Numbered from the stretch's first letter, positions 29,303-38,440 are shown. The stretch is DNA of 64,000 nucleotides from Lyngbya confervoides BDU141951 (GCF_000817775.3 NZ_JTHE03000109.1:62001-126000); one strand, 5' to 3'. Notes: generated from the sequence alone by a model not told the origin. Program-made: numbers and translations.

Positions 29303-29459
29303 GAAAACCTAAACAACCCATCTACAGAAAATTAGGGCTTTCCATCGGGCTGAGTTAACCCGTTTGTGATGCGGGGGTACCCCCACAGTATCAGGACGTT
29401 CTAGGTGCCTGTATACCGTGCTTTATCCTGTGATTGATTAACTGCTTAAGGAGTAATTC

Positions 29460-30881
29460 ATGGCTCACACGCCTCAAGATGTCTTGAACTGGATCAAGAA
29501 TGACGGGATCCAGGTTATTGACCTAAAATTCATTGACATGCCGGGGACTTGGCAGCATTTAACCCTGCACCATAGTCAAATTGATGAAAGTAGCTTTACA
29601 GATGGGGTTGCCTTTGACGGGTCGAGTATCCGCGGCTGGAAGGCAATTAATGAATCCGATATGTCCATGGTGCCCGATCCCACCACAGCTTGGATTGATC
29701 CGTTTATGGCCGAGCCGACCCTGAGCATGATATGCAGTATTCAGGAACCCAGAACCGGCGAACCCTACAGTCGCTGCCCCCGCAGCATTGCCCAGAAGGC
29801 AATTGACTATCTTGCCTCCTCTGGTGTGGGAGATGAAGCGTTTTTTGGTCCGGAGGCCGAGTTTTTCGTGTTTGAGGACGTTCGCTTTGATCAAACTGAA
29901 AATAAGGCCTTTTACTACGTCGATACCAAGGAAGGCCGCTGGAATACCGGTCGCGTTGAAGAGGGGGGCAATCTAGGCTACAAGCCCGGTTATAAGCAGG
30001 GTTACTTCCCCGTGGCCCCCACCGACTCTCTCCAAGATCTTCGCACCGAGATGCTGTTGGTTATGGAGAAGTGTGGGGTAGAAATTGAGAAGCATCACCA
30101 CGAGGTGGCTACCGGAGGCCAGTGTGAATTGGGATTTAAATTTGCGCCCCTGATTCAGGCGGCTGACGCGTTGATGGCGTATAAGTACTGCATTAAGAAT
30201 GTGGCCTACAAGCATGGCAAGTCGGTGACCTTCATGCCCAAGCCCCTGTTTAACGATAATGGGTCGGGGATGCATACCCACCAGTCCATCTGGAAGGGCG
30301 GTCAACCCCTGTTTTGGGGAGAGGGCTACGCTAATTTGAGTCCCATGGCTTTGCACTACATCGGCGGGATTTTGACCCATGCCCCCGCGCTGTTGGCGTT
30401 TACCAATCCCAGCACCAATTCCTATAAGCGCTTAGTGCCTGGCTTTGAAGCCCCCGTGAACCTGGCTTACTCCCAGGGAAATCGGTCCGCTTCTATCCGC
30501 ATTCCCCTCTCAGGCCCCAACCCCAAGGCGAAACGTCTGGAATTCCGCTGTCCGGATGCTACGGCCAATCCCTACCTGGCCTTTGCGGCGATGCTTTGCG
30601 CGGGATTAGACGGCATTAAAAACCAAATTGATCCGGGCGATCCCCTGGATGTGGATATCTATGACCTGACCCCGGAAGAGCTTGCTAAAATTCCTTCCAC
30701 TCCCGGCTCACTGCTCGACGCGTTGGAGGCCTTAAGGAGTGATCACAGTTTCCTCACTGAAACTGGAGTCTTTACCGAGGACTTTATTGAAAACTGGATT
30801 GAGTACAAGCTCGATACTGAAGTGAATCCGATGCGCTTAAGACCCCATCCCTACGAGTTTGCGCTTTACTACGATGCTTAG
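29460..30881 (+). CDS. glnA: Glutamine synthetase type I
   Basis: A 473-residue GSI that condenses glutamate and ammonium to glutamine with ATP; it forms a dodecamer. Visible signatures are FDGSSIRGW, the ATP-binding [16 protein letters not shown], and the loop [18 protein letters not shown]; length is typical. AAGGAG at 29448-29453 six bases before the ATG fixes the start. Cyanobacterial GS is inhibited by small IF7/IF17 proteins (GifA/GifB) rather than by adenylylation; neither gif gene is in the window. An NtcA promoter drives it and a strong terminator follows. Confidence 0.97.
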   Translation: MAHTPQDVLNWIKNDGIQVIDLKFIDMPGTWQHLTLHHSQIDESSFTDGVAFDGSSIRGWKAINESDMSMVPDPTTAWIDPFMAEPTLSMICSIQEPRTGEPYSRCPRSIAQKAIDYLASSGVGDEAFFGPEAEFFVFEDVRFDQTENKAFYYVDTKEGRWNTGRVEEGGNLGYKPGYKQGYFPVAPTDSLQDLRTEMLLVMEKCGVEIEKHHHEVATGGQCELGFKFAPLIQAADALMAYKYCIKNVAYKHGKSVTFMPKPLFNDNGSGMHTHQSIWKGGQPLFWGEGYANLSPMALHYIGGILTHAPALLAFTNPSTNSYKRLVPGFEAPVNLAYSQGNRSASIRIPLSGPNPKAKRLEFRCPDATANPYLAFAAMLCAGLDGIKNQIDPGDPLDVDIYDLTPEELAKIPSTPGSLLDALEALRSDHSFLTETGVFTEDFIENWIEYKLDTEVNPMRLRPHPYEFALYYDA

Positions 30882-30944
30882 GAGAGAGTCGGCCTCAACT
30901 TCGATTACAGGGCTTAAATTCTGAACCGGAAAGACCTGTTTCTT

Positions 30945-30989
30945 CAAGCTAATCAAGGCCAGAAGGCTTTGGTTAGCTTGATTTTTTTT
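30945..30989 (+). terminator. glnA terminator
   Basis: CAAGCTAA at 30945-30952 pairs with TTAGCTTG at 30973-30980, extended inward by CAA/TTG and GCC/GGC pairs around an AGAA loop, and is followed by an A and eight T. This is a strong intrinsic terminator 64 bases after the glnA stop, separating glnA from the next gene. Confidence 0.92.
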
Positions 30990-31057
30990 AACGAGATGGC
31001 CATCGCGCCCGGCCGAAAAATAGGTTAAGCTTTGGTTAAAATGTTGAGGGTGTTACC

Positions 31058-31447
31058 GTGAGTGCAGTCCGAACCGTTAGCGCATTCCAGCGGGATGCGA
31101 CTCCCATGCTCTTTCAAAAGGGCGAAACTATTTTTAAGGCCGGAGAAGTGGGGGAAACCATGTATGGCGTGATCCGGGGTGAGGTGGAGCTTTGGGTCCA
31201 AGATCAACTGGTGGAGGTTATTCACCAGGGAGATGTGTTTGGTGAGGGAGCATTGGTGCAGCCTTCCCAGGTTCGAGCCTCCTCGGCAATTGCGCGTACG
31301 GACTGCGAACTGGCCAGTCTCGATCAATCTCGGTTTTTATTTGCCGTCCAAAATACTCCCATGTTTGCCATTGAAATTATGCGCAGCTTTTCCTCGCGGC
31401 TGCGCCGCCTGAAACAAGTTGCGGCATCGGGCCAGGCCCCTCGGTAG
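31058..31447 (+). CDS. Single cyclic-nucleotide-binding-domain protein
   Basis: A 129-residue protein made of one CAP-type beta-roll. It contains FQKGETIFKAGEVGETMYGVIRGEVEL (~19-45), GDVFGEGALVQPSQVRASSAIA (~60-80; the GE..L..RxSxA phosphate-binding cassette), and a C-terminal helix. There is no DNA-binding or catalytic domain, unlike CRP or NtcA. It might be a free cAMP sensor or an adaptor. GTG start with GAGGG about eight bases upstream. The terminator after glnA makes co-transcription with glnA unlikely. Confidence 0.8.
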   Translation: MSAVRTVSAFQRDATPMLFQKGETIFKAGEVGETMYGVIRGEVELWVQDQLVEVIHQGDVFGEGALVQPSQVRASSAIARTDCELASLDQSRFLFAVQNTPMFAIEIMRSFSSRLRRLKQVAASGQAPR

Positions 31448-31481
31448 GTAAGCTCGGAATTCCATATTTTGAGGAAAGCAA

Positions 31482-31510
31482 AAGCCCCCTGAATCTGGTT
31501 CGGGGGGCTT
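31482..31510. terminator. Shared terminator between cNMP gene and clp cluster
   Basis: AAGCCCCC (31482-31489) pairs with GGGGGCTT (31503-31510) across a 13-base loop. The flanks give a short TT to the right and TTTTG on the leftward strand. It sits midway between two convergent genes and probably ends both transcripts. Confidence 0.65.
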
Positions 31511-31575
31511 AAGGCCGAAATTGAAGGCTGGCTCGGCCCGCGCGATCGCCACCGGGACGGTCGCCTGGGGGGCGC

Positions 31576-32172
31576 CTATGCTGGTGGCTCTTCAATGACC
31601 TGGTCGATCAAGCCATAGTCCTTGGCCTCCTGCGCTGACATAAAATAGTCGCGGTCAGTATCGGACTGAATTTTGTCTAAGGGCTGACCCGTTCGCTCCG
31701 CCAGAATGGAATCTAGCAACTGGCGGATGCGCAGAATCTCCTTGGCTTCGATCTCAATGTCTGAAGCCTGCCCCCGACTGCCGCCTAGGGGCTGATGGAT
31801 CATGATTCGTGCATGGGGCAGCGCCAGGCGTTTTCCTTTCTGGCCTGCTGCCAGCAAAAATGCTCCCATGGAGGCAGCCAGGCCTACGCAAATCGTGATC
31901 ACTTCAGATTTAATGTGCTGCATGGTGTCATAGATTGCCATGCCCGCAGTCACGGAGCCACCGGGGGAGTTGATGTACAGGTAAATCGGTTTTGATGGAT
32001 CTTCGGAGTCCAGGTAGAGCATGTAGGCCACAATGGCATTGGCAATACCATCGTCCACCTCTTCTGATAGAAAAATAATGCGCTCGCGGAATAAGCGTTC
32101 GTAGATGCTAATCCATTGTTCGTAGGAGCTGCCTGGGAGGCGGTATGGAACGCTAGGGACACCAATCGGCAT
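31576..32172 (-). CDS. clpP: ATP-dependent Clp protease catalytic subunit
   Basis: A 198-residue serine peptidase that assembles in heptameric rings fed by ClpC or ClpX. The catalytic triad is intact: Ser101 (GLAASMG), His126 (IMIHQP) and Asp175 (DTDRDYF). GAGG eight bases before the ATG supports the start. It is the last of three clp genes on the strand, 70 bases after the second. It is the only member of the cluster predicted to be proteolytic. By position it corresponds to ClpP3, which partners ClpR in model cyanobacteria; the number is inferred. Confidence 0.95.
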   Translation of the reverse strand: MPIGVPSVPYRLPGSSYEQWISIYERLFRERIIFLSEEVDDGIANAIVAYMLYLDSEDPSKPIYLYINSPGGSVTAGMAIYDTMQHIKSEVITICVGLAASMGAFLLAAGQKGKRLALPHARIMIHQPLGGSRGQASDIEIEAKEILRIRQLLDSILAERTGQPLDKIQSDTDRDYFMSAQEAKDYGLIDQVIEEPPA

Positions 32173-32242
32173 GGGTTTTACCTCAAAAAACTAAAATCTA
32201 CTGACAACCTGGAACCAGAGAGAGGGATGATGCGGGAGGACC

Positions 32243-32896
32243 TTATCCTGGATTGCTTTCCCCTAAACCGCCTAACACGTGATCAATGAGCCCATAGTCC
32301 CTGGCGTTTTCTGGCGTAAGGCTAAAGGATCGCTGCATATCCTGGGCAATTTTTTCAGAACTTTGGCCAGTATTTCGGGCCAAGATTTCCAGCATCAGGC
32401 CCCGCTTTTTGAGCATCTCGTCCGCCGTCATTTGAATGTCGGTGGCTTGCCCCTGGATGCCAGCATAGGAATGGACTAGCCCCAGCTCTGTGTGGGGAAG
32501 ACAGCCCCGTTTTCCCTTCTCTCCGGAAGAGAGGAGTAGCGTTGCTAGCCCAATGCATTGCCCGAGGGCAATGGTGATGATGGGAGAGCGAATATGCTGC
32601 ATGGTGTCATAGATGGAAAGGCACGCTGTAATGGCCATCATGCCCGCGCTTTCATCCGCTAAGCCCATCGCCACCGGATCGCCATAGGAATTAATGTAGA
32701 GATAGATCGGCTTCTCTGGGTCTTGGGAGTCCAAATAGAGGAGGGCTGAAATTAAGGAGTTGGCCACCCCCATGGTGAGCGGCTGGTTGAGGAAAATAAT
32801 GCGCTCTTGACTCAGCCGGGTATAAATATTAATCCACTGCCAAGCCTGACTTCCAGGGAGTTGATAGGGGACTCTGAGAACTTCATCGACAGGCAT
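32243..32896 (-). CDS. Second ClpR-like subunit, catalytically impaired
   Basis: A 217-residue ClpP-fold protein (numbered from ATG 32896; a TTG at 32902 is also possible). The catalytic Ser is Gly116 in GQCIGLA, the Asp position is Ser190 in QDMQRSF, and only His142 (GLVHSY) remains. Between the YINS strand and IYDTMQHI it has about 14 extra residues (GDPVAMGLADESAGMMAITA region) that ClpP lacks. It should join the ClpP/R core as a non-proteolytic subunit, as ClpR does. It lies 23 bases after clpR and before clpP in one operon. I recall similar GDPVA-insert proteins in other cyanobacteria. Confidence 0.85.
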   Translation of the reverse strand: MPVDEVLRVPYQLPGSQAWQWINIYTRLSQERIIFLNQPLTMGVANSLISALLYLDSQDPEKPIYLYINSYGDPVAMGLADESAGMMAITACLSIYDTMQHIRSPIITIALGQCIGLATLLLSSGEKGKRGCLPHTELGLVHSYAGIQGQATDIQMTADEMLKKRGLMLEILARNTGQSSEKIAQDMQRSFSLTPENARDYGLIDHVLGGLGESNPG

Positions 32897-32919
32897 AATC
32901 AAGGTCAGTTAAGGAGTGG

Positions 32920-33606
32920 TTAGAGGGCAGGAACAGCAACAGGTAGATCCTTAGAGCTTTCCAAAACTCGGTCAATTAAGCCGTAGTTTTTGGCCTCTTC
33001 TGGAGTCATGTAAAACATCCGATCCGTGTCGCTGGCAATTTTTTCGGCGGTTTGACCAGTATTTTTGGCCAGGATGTCTAAGTAAGCCTGCTTATTGGCA
33101 ATAATTTCCTTGGCGCGAATTTGAATATCGGTGGCCTGACTGCGTCCCATGCCGGTCCGGGCTTGATTTAAAACGATGGTGGCATGGGGTAAACTGGCTC
33201 GGAATCCCCTGGTTCCGCAGGACAAAATCATGGCTGCGGTGCCCATGGCTTGCCCAATACAAATGGTGTGAACCGGGGGCTTGACATAGCCAATGGTGTC
33301 GCAAATTGCAAAGGCTTCAGTTTCTTGTCCGATGGCATCGCCGCTGTACCAGGAGGTTCCGGTAGAGTTGATATAGAAATAAATCGGCTTTTCAGGATCG
33401 TCAAACTGCAAATAGAGCAGCTGAGCGATGATCAGTTTGGTTACGTCCACCCCAAGCTGACGCTTGTAGTCATCGGAAGACACCAGAGGTAACCCCAAGT
33501 AAATAATTCGCTCCTTCAGCAACAACGAGGCTAAATCAGGAGGCGGAGTCCGCATGTAAGCATCTCCGTAATAGGGGGCCTGAACCGCTTGAATGGGTGA
33601 GTCCAT
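32920..33606 (-). CDS. clpR: ClpR, inactive Clp protease subunit
   Basis: A 228-residue ClpP paralogue in which all three catalytic positions are changed: Ser to Gly122 (GQAMGTA), His to Asn147 (IVLNQAR) and Asp to Met197 (DTDRMFY). This is the signature of cyanobacterial ClpR, an essential structural subunit of the ClpP3/R ring that works with ClpC. The frame extends to 33801, but the sequence before MDSPIQAVQAPYYGDAYMR does not look like protein, so ATG 33606 is chosen. It leads the three-gene clp operon. Confidence 0.93.
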   Translation of the reverse strand: MDSPIQAVQAPYYGDAYMRTPPPDLASLLLKERIIYLGLPLVSSDDYKRQLGVDVTKLIIAQLLYLQFDDPEKPIYFYINSTGTSWYSGDAIGQETEAFAICDTIGYVKPPVHTICIGQAMGTAAMILSCGTRGFRASLPHATIVLNQARTGMGRSQATDIQIRAKEIIANKQAYLDILAKNTGQTAEKIASDTDRMFYMTPEEAKNYGLIDRVLESSKDLPVAVPAL

Positions 33607-33768
33607 AGTGTCTTTACAGTTTGTAATCAACGATGCTGATTCCACTCTAGCAAGTTTCGGTAAAAGCGATGAGATTCTGCCATTGACGGTTATTCGCCTC
33701 TCCTGCAGCGTCTGTGTTGGCCTTAAGGGGGCCGGAATTTTGCCGTGGTAAGGATGGGCTGGATCAGC

Positions 33769-33804
33769 AAAATGGGAGCTAACCAACAGATTAACTCCCA
33801 TTTT
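33769..33804 (-). terminator. Hairpin downstream of proC
   Basis: A perfect 10-base inverted repeat AAAATGGGAG (33769-33778) / CTCCCATTTT (33795-33804) with a 16-base loop lies 32 bases beyond the proC stop. Read leftward, the stem itself ends in TTTT. It probably ends the sepF-proC transcript before the clp promoter. Confidence 0.65.
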
Positions 33805-33835
33805 GTCGTCTTGATTTGGAGATTTAAACCGAGAG

Positions 33836-34684
33836 TTATTGATCGGAAAGCGGCTGATCGGAAAGCCGCCCTAGGGTCTGGCTTTGGCGATAGGCGCACT
33901 GAACTGCTTCAATGATCGCAGATCGGAACCCATGCTGTTCAAGGGCACGAATCCCCGCAATCGTTGTTCCCCCTGGGCTAGTAACTTTGTCTTTGAGCAA
34001 GGCCGGGTGCATCTGGCCACAGTGGAGTAGTTCAGCCGTTCCCCGCACCGTTTGCAGGGCAAGCTGAAGGGCGACTCCCCGCGGCAGACCCACCGACACG
34101 CCGGCATCGGCTAGCGCTTCAATGGCGATCGCCACGTAGGCCGGTCCTGAACCTGACAGCGCTGTCACAGCGTCCATCAGCGACTCTTGCACCTGCACGA
34201 CTTCCCCCACGGCCTCAAAAATTGCCGCAGCAATTTGCTGGTGATCTTCCTGGGCATAGCTTCCTGGGGCAAAGGCAGAAATTCCCGCCCCCACCATTGC
34301 CGGAGTGTTAGGCATCACGCGAATCACAGGGGATTTCCCCGTCACAGCCTCAACTGCTGCAAGGGGCGTACCCGCCATAATTGAAATCACCAGTGTTTCA
34401 GGATGACTCTGGAGTGAGGTCAACGAGGACGCCAGGGACGTAAAGACCTGGGGCTTGATAGCCAAAATCAGAACCTCTACGGAAGCGAGCAAGGCCTCAA
34501 AGGAGGTCGCTAAGCGAAGGCCGTACTGAGTCTGAAGGTACTGACACCGTTCAGGATCAACCTCTCGAACGTGAATTGCTTCAGGCGCAGAAATTTGAGC
34601 AGAAAGAAGGCGTGAAAAAATTGCCTCTGCCATTGCGCCTCCGCCGAGAAAGCCAATCTTTCGGGCAGAAAGAGTGTGCGCCAT
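33836..34684 (-). CDS. proC: Pyrroline-5-carboxylate reductase
   Basis: A 282-residue NAD(P)H-dependent enzyme that performs the last step of proline synthesis. It has an N-terminal Rossmann fold with GFLGGGAMAEAI (~residues 12-23), VIRVMPNTPAMVG (~118-130) and the C-terminal family signature ALSGSGPAYVA followed by LKDKVTSPGGTTIAG. It lies 36 bases downstream of sepF, in the arrangement sepF-proC seen in many cyanobacteria, and is probably co-transcribed with it. Confidence 0.96.
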   Translation of the reverse strand: MAHTLSARKIGFLGGGAMAEAIFSRLLSAQISAPEAIHVREVDPERCQYLQTQYGLRLATSFEALLASVEVLILAIKPQVFTSLASSLTSLQSHPETLVISIMAGTPLAAVEAVTGKSPVIRVMPNTPAMVGAGISAFAPGSYAQEDHQQIAAAIFEAVGEVVQVQESLMDAVTALSGSGPAYVAIAIEALADAGVSVGLPRGVALQLALQTVRGTAELLHCGQMHPALLKDKVTSPGGTTIAGIRALEQHGFRSAIIEAVQCAYRQSQTLGRLSDQPLSDQ

Positions 34685-34720
34685 TCCAGTTAACTGTACC
34701 TGTATTTCGGGTCGCCCTCC

Positions 34721-35314
34721 TTACTGGGCAATCTGGCTCATGACGAGATCGTTTTGCCAAGAGGTCGTGGAAATATTGCTCGTTGCCGGGGCTTGGGGCG
34801 CAGGGTGGACTGTTCCCGACTGCGGTGGCGTGGCCTGAGTTCTCACCTGGACGCAGTTAGGCGTAAACAGGAAGATGCTTTCGCCGACCCGCTCTTGGTG
34901 GCCATCAATGGTGAAGGTGGCTCCGGCCACAAAATCCACAGCCCGCTGGGCCTGAACGGCGTCCATCATGGTGAGATTGAGCACCACGGATTTGCGATCG
35001 CGCAGGGCTTGGATCACCCGAGGCATTTCTTCAAAGCTTTTGGGTTCCATCACCAGCACCTCAGAGGCGGCTCCCGACCAGAACCGTCCAGTGCCGGGCA
35101 TTCCCACGACATTATCAAGTTTGGAAGGGGAGTCTGCCGGAGTAGAGGAGGCGGGCGTTTCTCTTTCCTCTGCCATGATCGGCTGAAGGACATCCTCGTA
35201 CTCTTCCTCGTACCCGTCCTCCGCCATCATTTCGTCATCGTATTCATACTCGTCGTACTCCTCTGCACCGGGCAACCCCACGAAGTCCCGAATCTTTCCA
35301 AATAAATTACTCAC
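34721..35314 (-). CDS. sepF: Cell division protein SepF
   Basis: A 197-residue protein. The N-terminal ~15 residues ([11 protein letters not shown]) form the membrane-binding amphipathic helix, followed by a very acidic Asp/Glu/Tyr linker (~17-50). The conserved SepF core runs ~83-160 with [29 protein letters not shown] and [16 protein letters not shown] Pro/Ser/Thr tail follows. SepF (Cdv2 in cyanobacteria) binds the FtsZ C-terminal tail and tethers the Z-ring to the membrane. Followed by proC and preceded by pipX-pipY, echoing the ylmE-ylmF order of Gram-positive bacteria. Confidence 0.94.
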   Translation of the reverse strand: MSNLFGKIRDFVGLPGAEEYDEYEYDDEMMAEDGYEEEYEDVLQPIMAEERETPASSTPADSPSKLDNVVGMPGTGRFWSGAASEVLVMEPKSFEEMPRVIQALRDRKSVVLNLTMMDAVQAQRAVDFVAGATFTIDGHQERVGESIFLFTPNCVQVRTQATPPQSGTVHPAPQAPATSNISTTSWQNDLVMSQIAQ

Positions 35315-35830
35315 AGGCTAGGCTCCAAAAATACAAGAACGGTTGATCAATAAGAATTCAGCTTATCTGAAAAATTGTAGTTTCCAACAAGTTTCTGCCA
35401 TGGATGACCGCTTTCCCTGCCCCCCCAGTGAAAGCATGATTCCAAGAAGTACAGAATATTCAAAAAGTTGACAAGGATTGTATCAGACGAGGCGCGCTTC
35501 CAGTGAGGAAAATCTGTAGATTCAATAAAATCCACATCCCGTCAGAACTCTGTCGGATTCTACATGCCAGCGCCATCAAAATAGTATGAAATCGGAGAAA
35601 TTGCAATTAAAGTTAAAAATCTATTCTTCCGGCTGAATAGCCTCTGAAAAAAGCAAAATAGATACCCTGTGCAGCATCATAACCCGGTGTCCTGTTTTTG
35701 CGGCTGAAATCCCAGACCCTAGCTGGAACCTTGAGGGGTAACCTTCAGGGGCAATCGCTTTATGGGTCTGATCCCGGCGTGATTTGTCGTGATCCCGCCC
35801 CCATGAACCGATCGTTACGACCTTCGCTCC
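35315..35830. other. AT-rich 516-base gap upstream of sepF
   Basis: The region between the pipY stop and the sepF start. It is noticeably more AT-rich than its surroundings. It must contain the sepF promoter on the minus strand. A 62-codon open frame at 35347-35535 lacks protein-like features. I see no NtcA box, tRNA or clear terminator. Confidence 0.4.
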
Positions 35831-36508
35831 TCAGGGGGTCCATAAGCTAGGAAACAAGATGCGCCCTAGCCGGACGACGGTGGCCCCGGCTTGGACCGCA
35901 AGTTGATAGTCCCCGGACATTCCCATCGAAAGTTCGGTAAGGGGGAGGGGGTGATCCCCATGCTCTTGAATCCCTTTGGCGAGCCGGTGAGTTGCTTGAA
36001 AGGTCTCCAAAATTTCGTCGTGGGATAACCCCAGGGGCAATATCGTCATCAGCCCACAGATATCAAGCCGGGAAAGCGCCGCCACCTCGGGTAGATCTGC
36101 AAGGAGATCGGTGGGGGACCAGCCAAACTTGTGCGGATCGGGCCGCATCTTAACCTGGAGACACAGTCGGGGACGAAGCTGCATCTGGGCTGCTAGTTGA
36201 TTAAGGCGCTGAGCCAGTTTGAGTGAGTCCACGGAATGAATCCAGTGAAAGTGCTGCAAAACCAGCTTTGCCTTGTTGGTTTGCAGGTGACCAATAAAGT
36301 GCCAGGTCACATCCTGTAAATCCGCAACTTGATCTAGCTTGCTCAGGGCATCTTGAACCCGATTTTCGGCAAAGTCTCGAATCCCTGCCGCGTAGGCTTC
36401 CCGAATCTCTGAGGCGCTGACGTATTTGGTCACCGCGATGAGTCTTACCGAAGCGGGCAGATCCGCTTGAATCTTTGAAATCTGCGACGCAATTGATGGC
36501 TTATCCAT
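35831..36508 (-). CDS. pipY: PLP homeostasis protein PipY (YggS family)
   Basis: A 225-residue PLP-binding TIM-barrel protein. Lys28 in LIAVTKYVS is the Schiff-base Lys; FAENRVQDALSK, WHFIGHLQTNK and ELSMGMSGDY are family signatures. PLPBP proteins buffer vitamin B6 and amino-acid/keto-acid pools rather than catalyse a reaction. In cyanobacteria pipY follows pipX and is functionally linked to nitrogen regulation. Here its ATG shares one base with the pipX stop, so the two are translationally coupled. Confidence 0.96.
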   Translation of the reverse strand: MDKPSIASQISKIQADLPASVRLIAVTKYVSASEIREAYAAGIRDFAENRVQDALSKLDQVADLQDVTWHFIGHLQTNKAKLVLQHFHWIHSVDSLKLAQRLNQLAAQMQLRPRLCLQVKMRPDPHKFGWSPTDLLADLPEVAALSRLDICGLMTILPLGLSHDEILETFQATHRLAKGIQEHGDHPLPLTELSMGMSGDYQLAVQAGATVVRLGRILFPSLWTP

Positions 36509-36774
36509 TACTGGAAGGTCTGTTTATAGATCGCCTGGAGCTGCTGAATTTCTTGGCTTGTGCCCGTACGCCGCAGTTCTCTTAACCGATTTTCGACCTT
36601 AACTTTAGCTTCTTGACGGGAAATGGAGTCAAAATTGAGGCCATCTTCCAGACTCGCTACGATAAAAAATAGCCGCTGAGCATAGAGGGTAGTATAGAGG
36701 GCGTGATCTCGATCCAGACGACATAAACTATACAAGAGCCCAAAATTTGGGTGATTCAGGTAGATCTCGTTCAT
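36508..36774 (-). CDS. pipX: PII-interacting protein X, NtcA coactivator
   Basis: An 88-residue protein unique to cyanobacteria. The N-terminal Tudor-like domain (~1-53) carries YLNHPNFGLLYSLCR and TLYAQRLFF, which contact PII and NtcA; two C-terminal helices follow. At high 2-oxoglutarate it boosts NtcA-dependent transcription, and at low 2-oxoglutarate it is held by PII. The NtcA promoter of glnA about 7 kb away is a likely target of this control. First gene of the pipX-pipY pair. Confidence 0.96.
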   Translation of the reverse strand: MNEIYLNHPNFGLLYSLCRLDRDHALYTTLYAQRLFFIVASLEDGLNFDSISRQEAKVKVENRLRELRRTGTSQEIQQLQAIYKQTFQ

Positions 36775-36910
36775 TATTTTCTAGGTACAAACAAAATTGG
36801 CTCCTGTGCTAGCGTTGTCCCCCCTAACGGCCCTTGGTTAGTTTAAAGCTTTATGGGGATGCATTGATCGTCCAATCTGCGCTCCTGCCGATGCTTCTTG
36901 AGGTTATCGG

Positions 36911-38440
36911 CTAGGGGCAAATCCTGCGGATCGATTCTAGTAACCCCTTTGCCTTATTCAGGGTTTCCTGGAACTCGCGCTCTGGATCCGAATCGGCGAC
37001 GATGCCAGCCCCGGCTTGGACAGAAATTTCATGGTTGCCTGTTGGCCCCGGACGCACGACCATGGATCGAATCGTGATCGCCGAGTTCAGCTGTCCTTCG
37101 AAATCATAATATCCGTAAACGCCGGAATAGGGACCCCGACGACAGCCTTCTAGCTCATGGATGATTTCCATGGCTCGAATCTTGGGCGCGCCACTAACCG
37201 TCCCTGCCGGAAAGCAGGCTTGCAGAAGATCCCAGGCATTTTTCTTCTCCTCAAGCTGACCGGTGACGTTGCTGACGATATGCATCACATGGGAGTAGCG
37301 TTCAATCTTCATGAATTGATCGGGGGCAATTTGAACGCTGCCTCGTTTACAGACCCGTCCCAGATCATTGCGTCCTAAATCCACCAGCATGATGTGTTCG
37401 GCAATCTCCTTGGGATCCGCCAGAAGTTCTTGCTCGTAGGCCAGATCGGCTGCGGGGGTTTCTCCCCGAGGCCTTGTCCCGGCAATGGGCCTGACGGTTG
37501 CTGCCACCTGGTTGGGAGATTGCAGTTCTGCTTTGACCATGACTTCGGGACTCGACCCAATGATTTGCCAATCTTTAAAGTTGAAGTAGGCCATGTAGGG
37601 CGAAGGATTAATTTGCCGTAGGGAACGATATAGGGCGAAGGGATTGCCCTGGTAGGGTGTGGTCAGCCGCTGGGAGAGCACGACTTGAAAAATATCGCCA
37701 GCCTGAATGTAGTCCTTAGCCCGCTGGACGTTTTGACAGAATTTGGCCTGAGAGATGTTGCTCTGGTATGTGGGGGGGTGGGGATGGGGGCGCGACTGCT
37801 GACCCGTGAGCTCCAAGGGCGGATAGTCACAGGATTGCTGGAGCCGCGCCACCAAGTCATTCACCTTATCGCTGGCCCGCTGGTAGGCCACCGCTAAGCT
37901 TTCTGCTTGCCGCAAATCCGCATAGGCGATGGCAAAGATTTTGCGTTTCACCTGATCGAAAATCAGCAGGTTATCCACCTGCATCCAGAGTCCATCGGGC
38001 AAATCCGTGGCCTGAGCGGGATGAACGGGAACCTTGGGTTCGATCCAGTGAATGAGTTCATACCCCCAAAATCCAAAGAGTCCCCCAATGCCTCCGGGGA
38101 GTTCCGGGAGTTTCACCGGATGATAGGGCGCTAGACAATCGGCAAGGATTTCAAAGGGATTCCCCGAAAAGACTTGTACGGTTCCATTTCGATGGGTTTG
38201 GGTGGTTTTAGGGCCTCTACTTTCGAGGACCCATAGGGGGTCGCCGCCCAATAAGCTGTAGCGTCCCAAGGTTTCACCACCCTCTACCGACTCCAGTAGG
38301 AAGTTATAGGGTTCATGGGCACAAACCTTCAGCCAGGCCGAAACAGGAGTGTCCAGATCGGCAATCCACTCGCGGTAAACCGGAATAAAGTTACCCTGCT
38401 CGGCAAGCTGGGAAAACTGGGAAAAATCGGGAGAAATCAT
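36911..38440 (-). CDS. trpE: Anthranilate synthase component I
   Basis: A 509-residue chorismate-utilising enzyme that makes anthranilate with TrpG glutaminase. The C-terminal core has IQAGDIFQVVLSQR, SPEVMVK, PIAGTRPRG, DPKEIAEHIMLVDLGRNDLG, FPAGTVSGAPKIRAMEII and GAGIVADSDPEREFQET. The N-terminal LLESVEGGETLGRYSLLG matches the tryptophan-feedback LLES element. pabB or a second trpE paralogue are alternatives, but length and motifs favour TrpE. trpG is not adjacent. Confidence 0.92.
   Translation of the reverse strand: MISPDFSQFSQLAEQGNFIPVYREWIADLDTPVSAWLKVCAHEPYNFLLESVEGGETLGRYSLLGGDPLWVLESRGPKTTQTHRNGTVQVFSGNPFEILADCLAPYHPVKLPELPGGIGGLFGFWGYELIHWIEPKVPVHPAQATDLPDGLWMQVDNLLIFDQVKRKIFAIAYADLRQAESLAVAYQRASDKVNDLVARLQQSCDYPPLELTGQQSRPHPHPPTYQSNISQAKFCQNVQRAKDYIQAGDIFQVVLSQRLTTPYQGNPFALYRSLRQINPSPYMAYFNFKDWQIIGSSPEVMVKAELQSPNQVAATVRPIAGTRPRGETPAADLAYEQELLADPKEIAEHIMLVDLGRNDLGRVCKRGSVQIAPDQFMKIERYSHVMHIVSNVTGQLEEKKNAWDLLQACFPAGTVSGAPKIRAMEIIHELEGCRRGPYSGVYGYYDFEGQLNSAITIRSMVVRPGPTGNHEISVQAGAGIVADSDPEREFQETLNKAKGLLESIRRICP

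Noticed and set aside
29303-29459. Glutamine riboswitch in the glnA leader
   Set aside because: The conserved core of the glnA RNA motif that I recall (GGAAGUAGG-type) is not present.
35347-35535. 62-codon frame upstream of sepF
   Set aside because: AT-rich, no start signal and no recognisable pattern; probably promoter DNA.
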